A DNA stretch of 64,000 bases. Source: Kosakonia arachidis. GTDB lineage: Bacteria > Pseudomonadota > Gammaproteobacteria > Enterobacterales > Enterobacteriaceae. Each line of letters opens with the position of its first letter. The first letter of the stretch is position 1. Positions 56,430 to 64,000 of this stretch are shown piece after piece. The position numbers and the translations under genes are program-made. The notes beneath the pieces are model-generated. The model had not been told where the DNA came from, ran no database searches, and saw only the letters and a program-made list of their open reading frames with translations. The stretch covers positions 248,001-312,000 of the forward strand of contig NZ_FPAU01000001.1 in NCBI RefSeq assembly GCF_900116535.1. Reading direction: 5' to 3'.

Positions 56430-56897
56430 ATGGCACTCAGAACCTTGTCAGCTCTTCCGGGCTTTTCTGATTCTATTTTTGCTGACCGTTTTAATCGTAT
56501 CGACAGGCTGTTCAGTCAGTTAACGGGCGACGCTCCGGTCACTTCATTACCCGCTTATGACCTGAAAAAAATCGATGCAAGCAATTATCTGTTAAATGTA
56601 AGCGTCCCCGGCTGGAAGGAAGACGAACTCGAAATCGAGACGGTCGGCGGAACGCTGAATGTTTCTGGTAAACGCTCTGAAAATGAATCTCAGGATGAGC
56701 AGGGCTGGATATATAAAGGCATCCGCCGTGCTGATTTTCGTTTGAGTTTTACTTTGCCGGAGCACACCAAAGTCAGTAATGCAAAACTGGAAAGCGGGAT
56801 TTTGCAGGTTTCCATTTATCAGGAAATCCCTGAGAACGAGAAACCACGTAAAATTGCAATTGAAAATACACAAAAAGCCATTGAACATCAGGCTTGA
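56430..56897 (+). CDS. Hsp20-family small heat-shock protein
   Basis: The 155-residue protein has an alpha-crystallin domain (about 40-130: DLKKIDASNYLLNVSVPGWKEDELEIETVGGTLNVSGKR ... LESGILQVSIYQEIPE) and a C-terminal IxI-type tail (KIAIE). It holds unfolding proteins for refolding by DnaK and ClpB. It differs from the IbpA/IbpB pair of enterics in its longer N-terminus and is a single gene, so it is an accessory sHSP. A strong terminator follows. Confidence 0.9.
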   Translation: MALRTLSALPGFSDSIFADRFNRIDRLFSQLTGDAPVTSLPAYDLKKIDASNYLLNVSVPGWKEDELEIETVGGTLNVSGKRSENESQDEQGWIYKGIRRADFRLSFTLPEHTKVSNAKLESGILQVSIYQEIPENEKPRKIAIENTQKAIEHQA

Positions 56898-56924
56898 TAA
56901 TTGACGTTGTGCATAATTTTTCAG

Positions 56925-56948
56925 GGCCCGCTCAGGCGGGCCTTTTTT
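56925..56948 (+). terminator. Terminator of hsp20
   Basis: GGCCCGC-TCAG-GCGGGCC is a perfect 7-bp stem followed by six T. Confidence 0.93.
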
Positions 56949-57322
56949 ATTTTCCGTTTCATTTGGCTGTAACAAACGAAGTGGAAAATAAAAACTGGCA
57001 GACGCGACATCGTTTCTGCCAGTGAAAGAAGTTAGTGCTTGTCAGAAGTCATATCCCTTATGCATGTTATAACTCACCTTCATATAATTTACTAATCGCA
57101 AATTTCCGTGTTCTGATTCAGAAATTTAATGATCGGGGTACTAATGCGTACCGCGACTTCAAGCCCGCTTATCGTCCCGTGCGGGATTTTTATGCTGTCA
57201 GGCCTTGCCCAGCGGTAATCCGACAGCGGCCGGGCCGTCGAGTCACGTCTAACGGCCGTTGAACATGGGATTTGGGCGAATAGCCGCCGGTTAGAAAGTG
57301 CTCTCCCCGGCGGGAAACATCT
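56949..57322. other. Region between hsp20 and the signalling array
   Basis: About 370 bases without a convincing gene. CCCGC / GCGGG with a following ATTTTT near 57165-57195 could be a second plus-strand terminator. The 3' end of the minus-strand signalling array lies to the right. Confidence 0.4.
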
Positions 57323-58462
57323 TCAGGACGTGCTTTTACCCGGCAGGCCACGCACCCGGATGGGCTCTTCGACGGCGTTCGCGGCAAGCAACCGCTGAAG
57401 GGCGGAGATCGCGGTATCGGTCAGTTCATGTCCCTTGGTCAGCACCATTAATCCATTTGTGGTGCGAATATCTTCATCGACGACCCAACCCGGCATCAAT
57501 TCACGGATACGTGCGGAGCGAACCCCCTCCACATTCGAGCGAAAATCTGACAGCGCTTTGATGAGATATTCAGGCAACGCCGGACGTGCCGCACGCAGGA
57601 TGTCCCACGGGCGCTCCAGGCTCCAGCCTCGCGCGGCGTGCCGTTCCAGCTCCAGTGCAGCGCGCAGTAGCTGAGCGCCGCGTACCACTTCTAACGGCGC
57701 GTCAGCAGGCGCCTCTTTTGCCTGGTGACGAATGATCGCCGCAACCAGTTCAAGACGCGGGATTTGCGCCACCAGTCGGCCAGCAACCTCCGGATGTTCA
57801 TGCAGCAGTTTTTCCTCCGCCGCCGTCAATTTACGCTGCGCGGCATCAGCCTGAACGATGTCAGCAGGAATGCCAACACAGCCGATCTGACTCAATGACG
57901 CGGCGAGGGTGTAGAGCCACTCATCGTGCCATCCCAGTTTCGGCAATGCGTGGCGAACGCAGGACTGCGCGAAAGCCGCTCGCTGAAAAGCCCAGGGGGC
58001 GACCATTGCCAGTATTTCTGTGAGCGTTTTTACCGAAGCCGAAAGGGTGGTCGCCAGCAGCTCTTTTTCTGCGCAAACGAGCCGGTACTGACGAACCGCG
58101 TCATTCAACGTCGATATTAGATCTTCTTTTGGGCATGGTTTACAGAGATAGCGGAAAATAGCGCCTTTATTGATTGCTGCGATCGAGGACTCCACATCGG
58201 CCTGTCCGGTAAGCAGGATCCGCACGCTGTCTGGCGAAGCTTCCCGTGCTCTGGATAAAAAAGTCGCGCCATCCATTCCCGGCATGCGCATGTCGGAGAG
58301 GATCACTGCAAAAGGTTCTCCGCTGCGAATCGCATCCAGACCGGCATCACCGCTGGGTGCTGTCACCACATCAAATACTTCAAACAGATTTCGCGCGATG
58401 GCCGCGAGCACATTGGGTTCATCGTCGACACATAACACGCGAGGTAAGGAAGTTTCAGTCAT
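57323..58462 (-). CDS. Response regulator with degenerate HD-GYP domain
   Basis: The 379-residue protein has an intact receiver: Asp13/Asp14, phospho-Asp57 (VILSDMRMPGMDG), Thr85 and Lys108. A linker leads to an HD-GYP-like domain (about 145-310) whose catalytic signature is lost. LLHDIGKIGIPD reads SLSQIGCVGIPAD, so His-Asp became Ser191-Gln192, and the HHExxDGxGYP region reads RHQAKEAPADAPL with no GYP. It should not cleave c-di-GMP; it may bind it or another phosphodiesterase. The ATG at 58462 has AGGAGA and overlaps the upstream gene by eight bases. It is the last gene of the array. Confidence 0.85.
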   Translation of the reverse strand: MTETSLPRVLCVDDEPNVLAAIARNLFEVFDVVTAPSGDAGLDAIRSGEPFAVILSDMRMPGMDGATFLSRAREASPDSVRILLTGQADVESSIAAINKGAIFRYLCKPCPKEDLISTLNDAVRQYRLVCAEKELLATTLSASVKTLTEILAMVAPWAFQRAAFAQSCVRHALPKLGWHDEWLYTLAASLSQIGCVGIPADIVQADAAQRKLTAAEEKLLHEHPEVAGRLVAQIPRLELVAAIIRHQAKEAPADAPLEVVRGAQLLRAALELERHAARGWSLERPWDILRAARPALPEYLIKALSDFRSNVEGVRSARIRELMPGWVVDEDIRTTNGLMVLTKGHELTDTAISALQRLLAANAVEEPIRVRGLPGKSTS

Positions 58463-59531
58463 TGAGCATCTCCTGCCATGCAGGCAGTTGGTCCAGCATG
58501 CCGGTTTGTTCGAGATAACGTTTATCGGGAACGCCATGATTGGCAAGGGTGACCGCAACATGTACGACACCGAGCATGCCAAAGGTTTTTTCCGCGGAGC
58601 GTGAAGGTTGTTCATGGCCTGCGACGGCTTCAACGATGTCCATCGGCAACCCCCACAGCGCCAGTAAATAGGCGCTGATGGCGGCGCGCAGTGGGATATC
58701 ATCCTGCTCGATCGTCGCTTCGTCACACGTCGTTCTTAATTCAGGAATGAGCAGCGCAATATTGGCCAGCAGTGCCGCAGTGGCTTCCCGTTCCCGGCGC
58801 CTGGAGATACGCGCCGCAAGCGTTGAGGCGCGAAGGGCGGTCTGCTGTAGCTTATCCACATAGGGATCGGTACTGGCATCGGCATAAACCTGGGACGCCA
58901 GTACCAGTAGTTTCACTTGTTCCTGCCCCAAATGAATGATTGCATTAGCAATGTCATGAATAGGTTCTCCCCGGTTGAACCAGTCGGAATTCGCCAGTTG
59001 CATAATCCGGGCACTCAGTGCCGGGTCGCTCGCCAGCAGCCCGGCAATCTCCAGGGGATTCGCCCCAGAGTTGGCAAGAAGGCGGTTAATTTCCGCAAAT
59101 ACTTTCGGGGCGGGAGGAAGTTGGTTAATTTTCCCGACCAGTGTGACGACGACAGGGTCTTTGAAAAGCCTCCGCAGCGCCAGCGCGTTTGCCACCATCT
59201 CCAGTAATTGCGTACTGTCGCAGGGTTTGGAGACGAACCGGTGCGCAACGCCCAGCATACGAACCGTAGCCTCGGGTTCGGAGTAACCGGACAAAATGAT
59301 CCGAATCGTTCCGGGCCAGCGGTTACGAACCTGCGCCAGGAACTCCGCGCCATCCATCAGCGGCATGCGCATATCTGACACTACAACGTCGGCCGGGGTG
59401 TCTTCCAGCAGGCTCAGAGCTTCGTGACCGCTGGTCGCGAAGCGGCATTCCCACCCGCTATCCTGCATCATTAGGGCGCGTTCAATCCCCGAGAGGATGC
59501 GTGCTTCGTCATCGACGAATATCGCCTGCAT
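58455..59531 (-). CDS. Response regulator with HDOD output domain
   Basis: The 358-residue product has a complete receiver (Asp7/Asp8, phospho-Asp53 in VVVSDMRMP, Ser81, Lys102) and then an HDOD domain (about 128-300: INQLPPAPKVFAEINRLLANSGANPLEIAGLLASDPALSARIMQLAN). HDOD domains are non-catalytic relatives of HD phosphohydrolases used in signalling protein contacts. A strong AGGAGG site precedes the ATG. It lies two bases after the kinase stop and overlaps the next regulator, so the three are one translational unit. Confidence 0.88.
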   Translation of the reverse strand: MQAIFVDDEARILSGIERALMMQDSGWECRFATSGHEALSLLEDTPADVVVSDMRMPLMDGAEFLAQVRNRWPGTIRIILSGYSEPEATVRMLGVAHRFVSKPCDSTQLLEMVANALALRRLFKDPVVVTLVGKINQLPPAPKVFAEINRLLANSGANPLEIAGLLASDPALSARIMQLANSDWFNRGEPIHDIANAIIHLGQEQVKLLVLASQVYADASTDPYVDKLQQTALRASTLAARISRRREREATAALLANIALLIPELRTTCDEATIEQDDIPLRAAISAYLLALWGLPMDIVEAVAGHEQPSRSAEKTFGMLGVVHVAVTLANHGVPDKRYLEQTGMLDQLPAWQEMLND

Positions 59532-59533
59532 AC

Positions 59534-60631
59534 CTACGCCTCCTGTTGAACGTGGAGGGGGAACCTCATGATGAACGTTGCACCCGAACCGGGTTTCGAC
59601 TCGCAGCGAATCTGTCCACCATGCTTGTCCACGACGGTCGAGTAGGCAATTGCCAGCCCCTGGCCGGTGCCTTTACCCACCGCTTTGGTAGTGAAGAAGG
59701 GATCGAAAATACGATCGCGAACCGCCTCAGGGATGCCAGTACCATCGTCGACGACGCGGATCTCCATCATATCGCCGACCTGCTCCGCAGAGACGAGGAT
59801 GTGCCCTTTTTCCAGCCCGCGGGCCTGAAGGCTGTCAGCAATAGCGTGTGCCGCATTGACGATCAGGTTAAGCATCGCCTGGCCAACCATATCGCGCAGA
59901 CAGGGTAGAAGCGGCAAATCATTGGCGAAACGGGTTTCCAGTTCTGCCACGTATTTCCATTCGTTGCGGGCGACGGTCACGGTGGTATTGATGATGTCGC
60001 GTATATCCACATACTCCTTTTTATTTTGCGAGGGATGGGAGAATTCTTTCATGGCGGCGACAATCCGGGAGATATGTCCAAGCCCGTCGAGTGATTCATC
60101 TAAAGACTGGGGGATCTGACGGCGCAGAAACTCAATTTTGCTGCTCTTGAGCAGGGTATCGAATGCAGCAAGTGTTGGCTCATCGGCCATTTTTTCCCGC
60201 ATCACGGCGGCCATAGCGATCGCCGCATCGAGCAGGCTGAGCAGCGAACGGTTGGCCGTCTTCACGAACCCGACATTGTCAGAAACATACTGCGTGGGCG
60301 TATTAATTTCATGGGCGATCCCGGCGGCAAGCTGGCCGATAGACTCCAGCTTTTGCGCCTGAAGAAGCTGTGCCTGCGTGAGACGCAGCTCAGCAAGCGC
60401 CTTTTCTAACTCATGGCGCTCGTTTTCCAGTTCTATGGTTTTACGGGCGACTACTTTCTCCAGACCCACATTCTGCTCAAGAATAGCGAACGGGGTCATG
60501 TGGCTGTGTCGGCTCTCTTGCGCGATGCGTCGCTTTAACACCTCGATGGTTTTATCCCGCGCGACAAGTTTGCGCTGATAATCGGTAAGGGAGAGTGTTG
60601 CAACTGTTGCTTCAGATGACGGAGACATCAT
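59534..60631 (-). CDS. Soluble histidine kinase
   Basis: The 365-residue kinase has no membrane segment. A coiled coil (about 55-98) leads to HisKA with His107 in [16 protein letters not shown], an inserted helical part, and HATPase with [15 protein letters not shown] (250-264), DDGTGIP (295-301) and [10 protein letters not shown] (319-328). It has no sensor domain of its own, so input probably comes from the FIST protein encoded just upstream, with which it shares an ATGA overlap. A double ATG occurs at the start; the second (60628) is better spaced from AGGAGG. Confidence 0.88.
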   Translation of the reverse strand: MMSPSSEATVATLSLTDYQRKLVARDKTIEVLKRRIAQESRHSHMTPFAILEQNVGLEKVVARKTIELENERHELEKALAELRLTQAQLLQAQKLESIGQLAAGIAHEINTPTQYVSDNVGFVKTANRSLLSLLDAAIAMAAVMREKMADEPTLAAFDTLLKSSKIEFLRRQIPQSLDESLDGLGHISRIVAAMKEFSHPSQNKKEYVDIRDIINTTVTVARNEWKYVAELETRFANDLPLLPCLRDMVGQAMLNLIVNAAHAIADSLQARGLEKGHILVSAEQVGDMMEIRVVDDGTGIPEAVRDRIFDPFFTTKAVGKGTGQGLAIAYSTVVDKHGGQIRCESKPGSGATFIMRFPLHVQQEA

Positions 60632-61743
60632 TTACCTCCTATTGCCACGCCCGTGAATGTCTGGTTGACGTGCAGCCCGTTGTACTGCTCGCCGTAGGTT
60701 GAGAAACCCACGATTCGGTTTTGCACCATAAAATTGCCGATCTGCTGGTCAAGTTCCTCCTGCTCAAACTGCAAACGCCGCAGGATACAATCACAGCCAA
60801 TAATCACAGCCGGCTCCGGTATGGTTTCATGAACTTTTGCCAGCGCCTGGTTAAAGGTTTCGAGCGGATCTTCCGCAATGCCAATCGAGACAATTAACCC
60901 TTCCTCAATCGCGCAGTAGCAGGTCAGCGAGAGATCGTCGTTCAATTTCTGTATCGAGCGAACATAAGGTTCGTCGCCCAAAGAAAGCACCAGCGGATTG
61001 CGGGAAAAAACGGTTGGCGTTAATTCTGCCACAGTGATGCCCAGCGATTCGGCATACACTTGCCCGGCAGGTTCGCCGTTGATTTCCCGGATCAGCCGTT
61101 TTTCGGGATCGGCCTCGGTAATGATTAATTCCACTTCGCCGGGTTCGAAGTGCTGAACTTTAAAAATCTCCACCGGCGAGGAGGTTTCTATGACCGCGAA
61201 CACCGCCGCATCGGAAAGAAACTCACCTTCACCATTATAGACGTAGCTCTTTTCGAATCGCAGATCGTCACCCGCAGAACCGCCGATCACAGGAATGTTT
61301 CCCGTCTGCTGATAGAGGTTAGCGATAAGCCGTTCCTCCGCCATCGACAAGCCATCAATCAGTAACAAACCAAATCGTTGCAAATTAGGACTAGCCGCGC
61401 TGCCGCGACGGATCTCCTCGGCAATTTCTGCAATGGTTGCGGAGTAATCGGTCAGGGGGTGAATCACAAAAGAGCGGGTGCGAAAATTGGCACTCAGACC
61501 AAGCCCTAACAGCCCGGAGTGCTGAAAGCCATGGGTGCCGATCTGCCCGGATGAGGTACATCCAATACAGGGGCAGCGAAATGTTTTTTGCATCTCGCGG
61601 CCCAGAATATTCAGGTCATAGTCTGGGGAACAGAAGAAAAGGATCGTTTCTGGCTCAGCGGGAAGCATCTGCCTGGCAAATTCAGCAACCGCCAGCACGG
61701 GGTCAGTCAATTCACTACTTGCATATCGGATCTGGAAATTCAT
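60628..61743 (-). CDS. FIST-domain sensor protein (NosP-like)
   Basis: The protein has 371 residues with FIST_N (about 25-215) followed by FIST_C, and no membrane segment or signal peptide. FIST proteins include the NosP family, haem proteins that sense nitric oxide and control a partner histidine kinase, often encoded next door. Sequence features include CPCIGCTSSGQIG with several cysteines, GLSMAEERLIANLYQQTGNIPVIGGSAGDDLRF and the C-terminal QNRIVGFSTYGEQYNGLHVNQTFTGVAI. The ATG at 61743 has GGGGGA before it. Its stop overlaps the kinase start. Whether it binds haem cannot be read from sequence. Confidence 0.85.
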   Translation of the reverse strand: MNFQIRYASSELTDPVLAVAEFARQMLPAEPETILFFCSPDYDLNILGREMQKTFRCPCIGCTSSGQIGTHGFQHSGLLGLGLSANFRTRSFVIHPLTDYSATIAEIAEEIRRGSAASPNLQRFGLLLIDGLSMAEERLIANLYQQTGNIPVIGGSAGDDLRFEKSYVYNGEGEFLSDAAVFAVIETSSPVEIFKVQHFEPGEVELIITEADPEKRLIREINGEPAGQVYAESLGITVAELTPTVFSRNPLVLSLGDEPYVRSIQKLNDDLSLTCYCAIEEGLIVSIGIAEDPLETFNQALAKVHETIPEPAVIIGCDCILRRLQFEQEELDQQIGNFMVQNRIVGFSTYGEQYNGLHVNQTFTGVAIGGK

Positions 61744-61812
61744 GTTGTTCCCCCAAGCTAAAGCGTCAGACAGGCTAGCGGCGTCATACAATCAACGCCG
61801 CAGCACGTCAGG

Positions 61813-63477
61813 TTAAAATGATTGCCAGTTTTCGTTGGCCGTCGCGTTACGGGTTACTTTGCGCGAAGGAGGATTTGCCTTCGTGGCGGTTTTGGCTGCC
61901 TGTCCTGGACGGCCGGTCACGGGGTTATCTCCTAAATCAAAGAGCGCAATGGCGTCGTTTAATCGCCCGGCTTCTTCTTCAAGTGCGATGGCATTTGCTT
62001 TGGCCTCCTGAACCAGCGCTGCGTTCTGCTGCGTCGCACGATCCATTTCTGTCATCGCCTGGCCAATCTGATCGATGCCCTTGCTCTGCTCGTCGGAAGC
62101 AATGGTGATTTCACCCATCAATGCATTGACCTGACCCACGGTATTGATAATTGTCGACATTGCCTCGCCGGCCTCTTGTACCTGCTCTGCGCCCGTTTGC
62201 ACTCTGTTAACGGATTCACTAATCAGCGCTTCGATCTCTTTAGCCGCCTGGGCGCTACGCTGTGCAAGTAAGCGTACTTCGCTGGCAACGACGGCAAAGC
62301 CTCGTCCCTGTTCACCCGCGCGTGCCGCTTCCACTGCCGCATTTAGCGCCAGCAGGTTGGTCTGAAAAGAGATGCTGTTTATTACGCTGGTGATATCTGC
62401 AATTTTCTGCGAGCTTTCCGAAATACCGTGCATCGTGGCGACAACCGTTGACGTAATATCACCGCCTTGTTTCGCCACTTGCCGGGCGTTTCCGGCAAGT
62501 TTTTGTGCTTCGCGTACGTTTTGCGCGTTGTTTCTGACAGTCGATGTCAACTCTTCCATACTGGCTGCAGTTTGCTGAAGTGCCGCGGCCTGTTGATCGG
62601 TACGACCAGAAAGCTCTTCGTTCCCTGAGCGGATTTGGTTGGTGCTGGTAAAGATGGTGGTTGAGCTACCCTGAATCGCCTGCACCGTTCTATAAAGATT
62701 TTCCTGCATCCCCTGAATAAAAGGGATCAAACGACCGGCGCAGTTACGCCCAAACTCTTCAAGCCTGGTGTGAAGCTTACCGCTGGCAATGGTTTCAAGG
62801 TGCCGCGCAATGGTATCAAGTGGTTTAACCAGATAATTGACCAGATAACGATCGGTTAAGAACAGTGTCACAATGCCGGCGATTAACGCGCTGATCAGTA
62901 CTAGTTCGTTAAAATTCACTTTCGCTGTGGTCTGGTTTAAAAAGTCATCATTTTGAATCGCTTGGGTATATTTTTCGGCGGTCACGCCAAATTGCACACT
63001 CAGCGGCGGATAGGTTTTGCGAAACAGTTCGCGGAACTGATCGGCCTGCTTATCCTGTGCGGCTTTATACATAGGAATAATGCCGTTGTTCAGCAGTTTT
63101 TCCCAGTCCTGAGTCATGCTCTGAACAACCTCATCGCTGACGCCAGGATGGCTGCTCTGGCGGAACTTCGCCAGCATATCCTGGCTGATCTCCAGTGCTT
63201 TGCCTGCGGAAATCAACGTCTTATCTGCATTGGCATCATCACCGGTCAGGCGATAATCCATGGCGCGCAGCATGCGTGTCATAGTACGGAAATATTGGTC
63301 GTTGCCTTTAACCAAATAAGAGTATGCGTTTTTTTGCGTGGCGTTCTGCGTTAATAAATTTTCGATATTGGCGAAGTTAAATAATGTCATCGCCGTGGCG
63401 ATGCCCCAGATGCAACTGAACAGCACCAGGATGAGTAAAACCATTTTTCTGATTGTTATATCACGAAGTATTTTCAT
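61813..63477 (-). CDS. Methyl-accepting chemotaxis protein (Tar/Tsr-like)
   Basis: The 554-residue receptor has membrane segments at about 12-32 and 190-212 around a four-helix-bundle periplasmic sensor, then HAMP, methylation helices and the conserved tip (VINSISFQTNLLALNAAVEAARAGEQGRGFAVVASEVRLLAQRSA). It ends NWQSF, a variant of the NWETF pentapeptide that tethers CheR and CheB, so it can be methylated efficiently. The ATG at 63477 has AGGGA and starts the first membrane helix; the frame upstream is rejected. It lies 69 bases before the FIST gene on the same strand. Confidence 0.92.
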   Translation of the reverse strand: MKILRDITIRKMVLLILVLFSCIWGIATAMTLFNFANIENLLTQNATQKNAYSYLVKGNDQYFRTMTRMLRAMDYRLTGDDANADKTLISAGKALEISQDMLAKFRQSSHPGVSDEVVQSMTQDWEKLLNNGIIPMYKAAQDKQADQFRELFRKTYPPLSVQFGVTAEKYTQAIQNDDFLNQTTAKVNFNELVLISALIAGIVTLFLTDRYLVNYLVKPLDTIARHLETIASGKLHTRLEEFGRNCAGRLIPFIQGMQENLYRTVQAIQGSSTTIFTSTNQIRSGNEELSGRTDQQAAALQQTAASMEELTSTVRNNAQNVREAQKLAGNARQVAKQGGDITSTVVATMHGISESSQKIADITSVINSISFQTNLLALNAAVEAARAGEQGRGFAVVASEVRLLAQRSAQAAKEIEALISESVNRVQTGAEQVQEAGEAMSTIINTVGQVNALMGEITIASDEQSKGIDQIGQAMTEMDRATQQNAALVQEAKANAIALEEEAGRLNDAIALFDLGDNPVTGRPGQAAKTATKANPPSRKVTRNATANENWQSF

Positions 63478-63576
63478 CGTATTTTCCCTACTGCGTATTG
63501 GGTAAGCTTTTCTGCACCACTGTGGTATGCTGCAAGAAAAAGAGTTCACGTCTCAAACTGCAATTATTGTTGGTTG

Positions 63577-64000
63577 TTATAGGGCCGCATCACACCTCGC
63601 TTCGATATTACATTCAATAATGTGCAGGTTATCCTTGACAGCCTCTAATGAGACTGGGCGACCTATGTAATATCCTTGTGCAATGTCACATTTGTATTTT
63701 ATTAATTGCTGCAATTGCTCGTGTGTTTCAACGCCTTCAGCGGTTACCTCAAGGTTGTAATCTTTGCCGAGCCCAATGATCTTTTCCACAATACTCTTTG
63801 CCGATTGTGAATCGTTCATCGCGAAGATAAATGACTTGTCAATTTTAATGCCATGAAAAGGAAAGCTGTGCAGGTAATAAAGCGATGCATAGCCAGTACC
63901 GAAATCATCAATCAGCAGCCGGATACCTAAGGTTTTTAATTCCTGCATTATGGCCTTGGCGTTTTCGGGGCTACATAATGTCACATTTTCAGTAACTTCA
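63577..64000 (-). CDS. EAL-domain protein, C-terminal part (cut by window edge)
   Basis: The frame is open to the end of the window, so the 5' part is missing. What is visible is the second half of an EAL domain: EVTEN, LLIDDFGTGYASL, HGIKIDKSFI, VTAEGVETHEQLQQL and QGYYIGRP. The acidic and Lys residues for c-di-GMP hydrolysis in this half are present, so the enzyme is probably an active phosphodiesterase. It lies 99 bases upstream of the chemoreceptor on the same strand. N-terminal sensor or GGDEF domains cannot be judged. Confidence 0.9.
   Translation of the reverse strand, partial: EVTENVTLCSPENAKAIMQELKTLGIRLLIDDFGTGYASLYYLHSFPFHGIKIDKSFIFAMNDSQSAKSIVEKIIGLGKDYNLEVTAEGVETHEQLQQLIKYKCDIAQGYYIGRPVSLEAVKDNLHIIECNIEARCDAAL

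Noticed and set aside
61744-61812. Terminator between chemoreceptor and FIST gene
   Set aside because: A 7-bp GCGGCGT / ACGCCGC stem exists on the minus strand but no T-run follows, so read-through is likely.

Overview
The window looks like chromosome from a motile member of the Enterobacteriaceae, in the Enterobacter, Kosakonia, Citrobacter or Salmonella neighbourhood. I cannot fix the genus from sequence reading alone. The left part follows the familiar enteric order ushA-ybaK-ybaP-copA-cueR-ybbJ-qmcA-cnoX-ybbO-tesA-ybbA-ybbP, then mnmH-purK-purE-lpxH-ppiB-cysS and ybcJ-folD-argU. Gene lengths are nearly identical to those of E. coli.

1-13300 is housekeeping: nucleotide salvage, tRNA editing, copper efflux with its MerR sensor, membrane-quality genes, a protein-folding chaperedoxin, thioesterase I and an ABC transporter. 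The programmed -1 frameshift site that makes the short copper chaperone CopA(Z) in E. coli is visible in copA. 13300-18600 holds a variable block between ybbP and mnmH: an outer-membrane porin and a MetNIQ-like ABC importer of the Salmonella SfbABC type. 18785-23263 is purEK, lpxH, ppiB and cysS. 23607-26204 is a glucose-family PTS EIICB gene followed by a MalI-like repressor, with a palindromic operator in front.

28025-33931 is a decayed prophage in the tRNA-Arg gene argU, bounded by 38-bp direct repeats. It keeps the end of an integrase, a frameshifted baseplate J gene, a DUF2612 gene, a tail-fibre gene with three lesions, a tail-fibre assembly gene, a 57-residue zinc-ribbon protein, and an intact, strikingly AT-rich membrane acyltransferase that is probably surface-modification cargo.

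34331-42277 is an accessory redox and stress block with three or four regulators (HxlR, MarR, LysR) next to NmrA, MFS, isochorismatase-fold, old-yellow-enzyme, SDR and SnoaL-like genes. 42488-52529 is a chromosomal silver and copper resistance cluster, silABFC/silRS/silE plus a DUF305 gene. It is cut off after silA: only the signal-peptide end of a probable silG survives and silP is absent.

53121-64000 is signalling. A dCache chemoreceptor has a good sigma-28 promoter. A small heat-shock protein has a possible RNA thermometer at its ribosome binding site. The right end is a six-gene same-strand array: EAL-domain protein (cut by the window edge), chemoreceptor, FIST-domain protein, soluble histidine kinase, HDOD response regulator, and a response regulator with a degenerate HD-GYP domain. 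By analogy with known NosP/NahK and HnoK circuits this could be a nitric-oxide or haem-linked system that connects c-di-GMP and chemotaxis. It is the most interesting object in the window.
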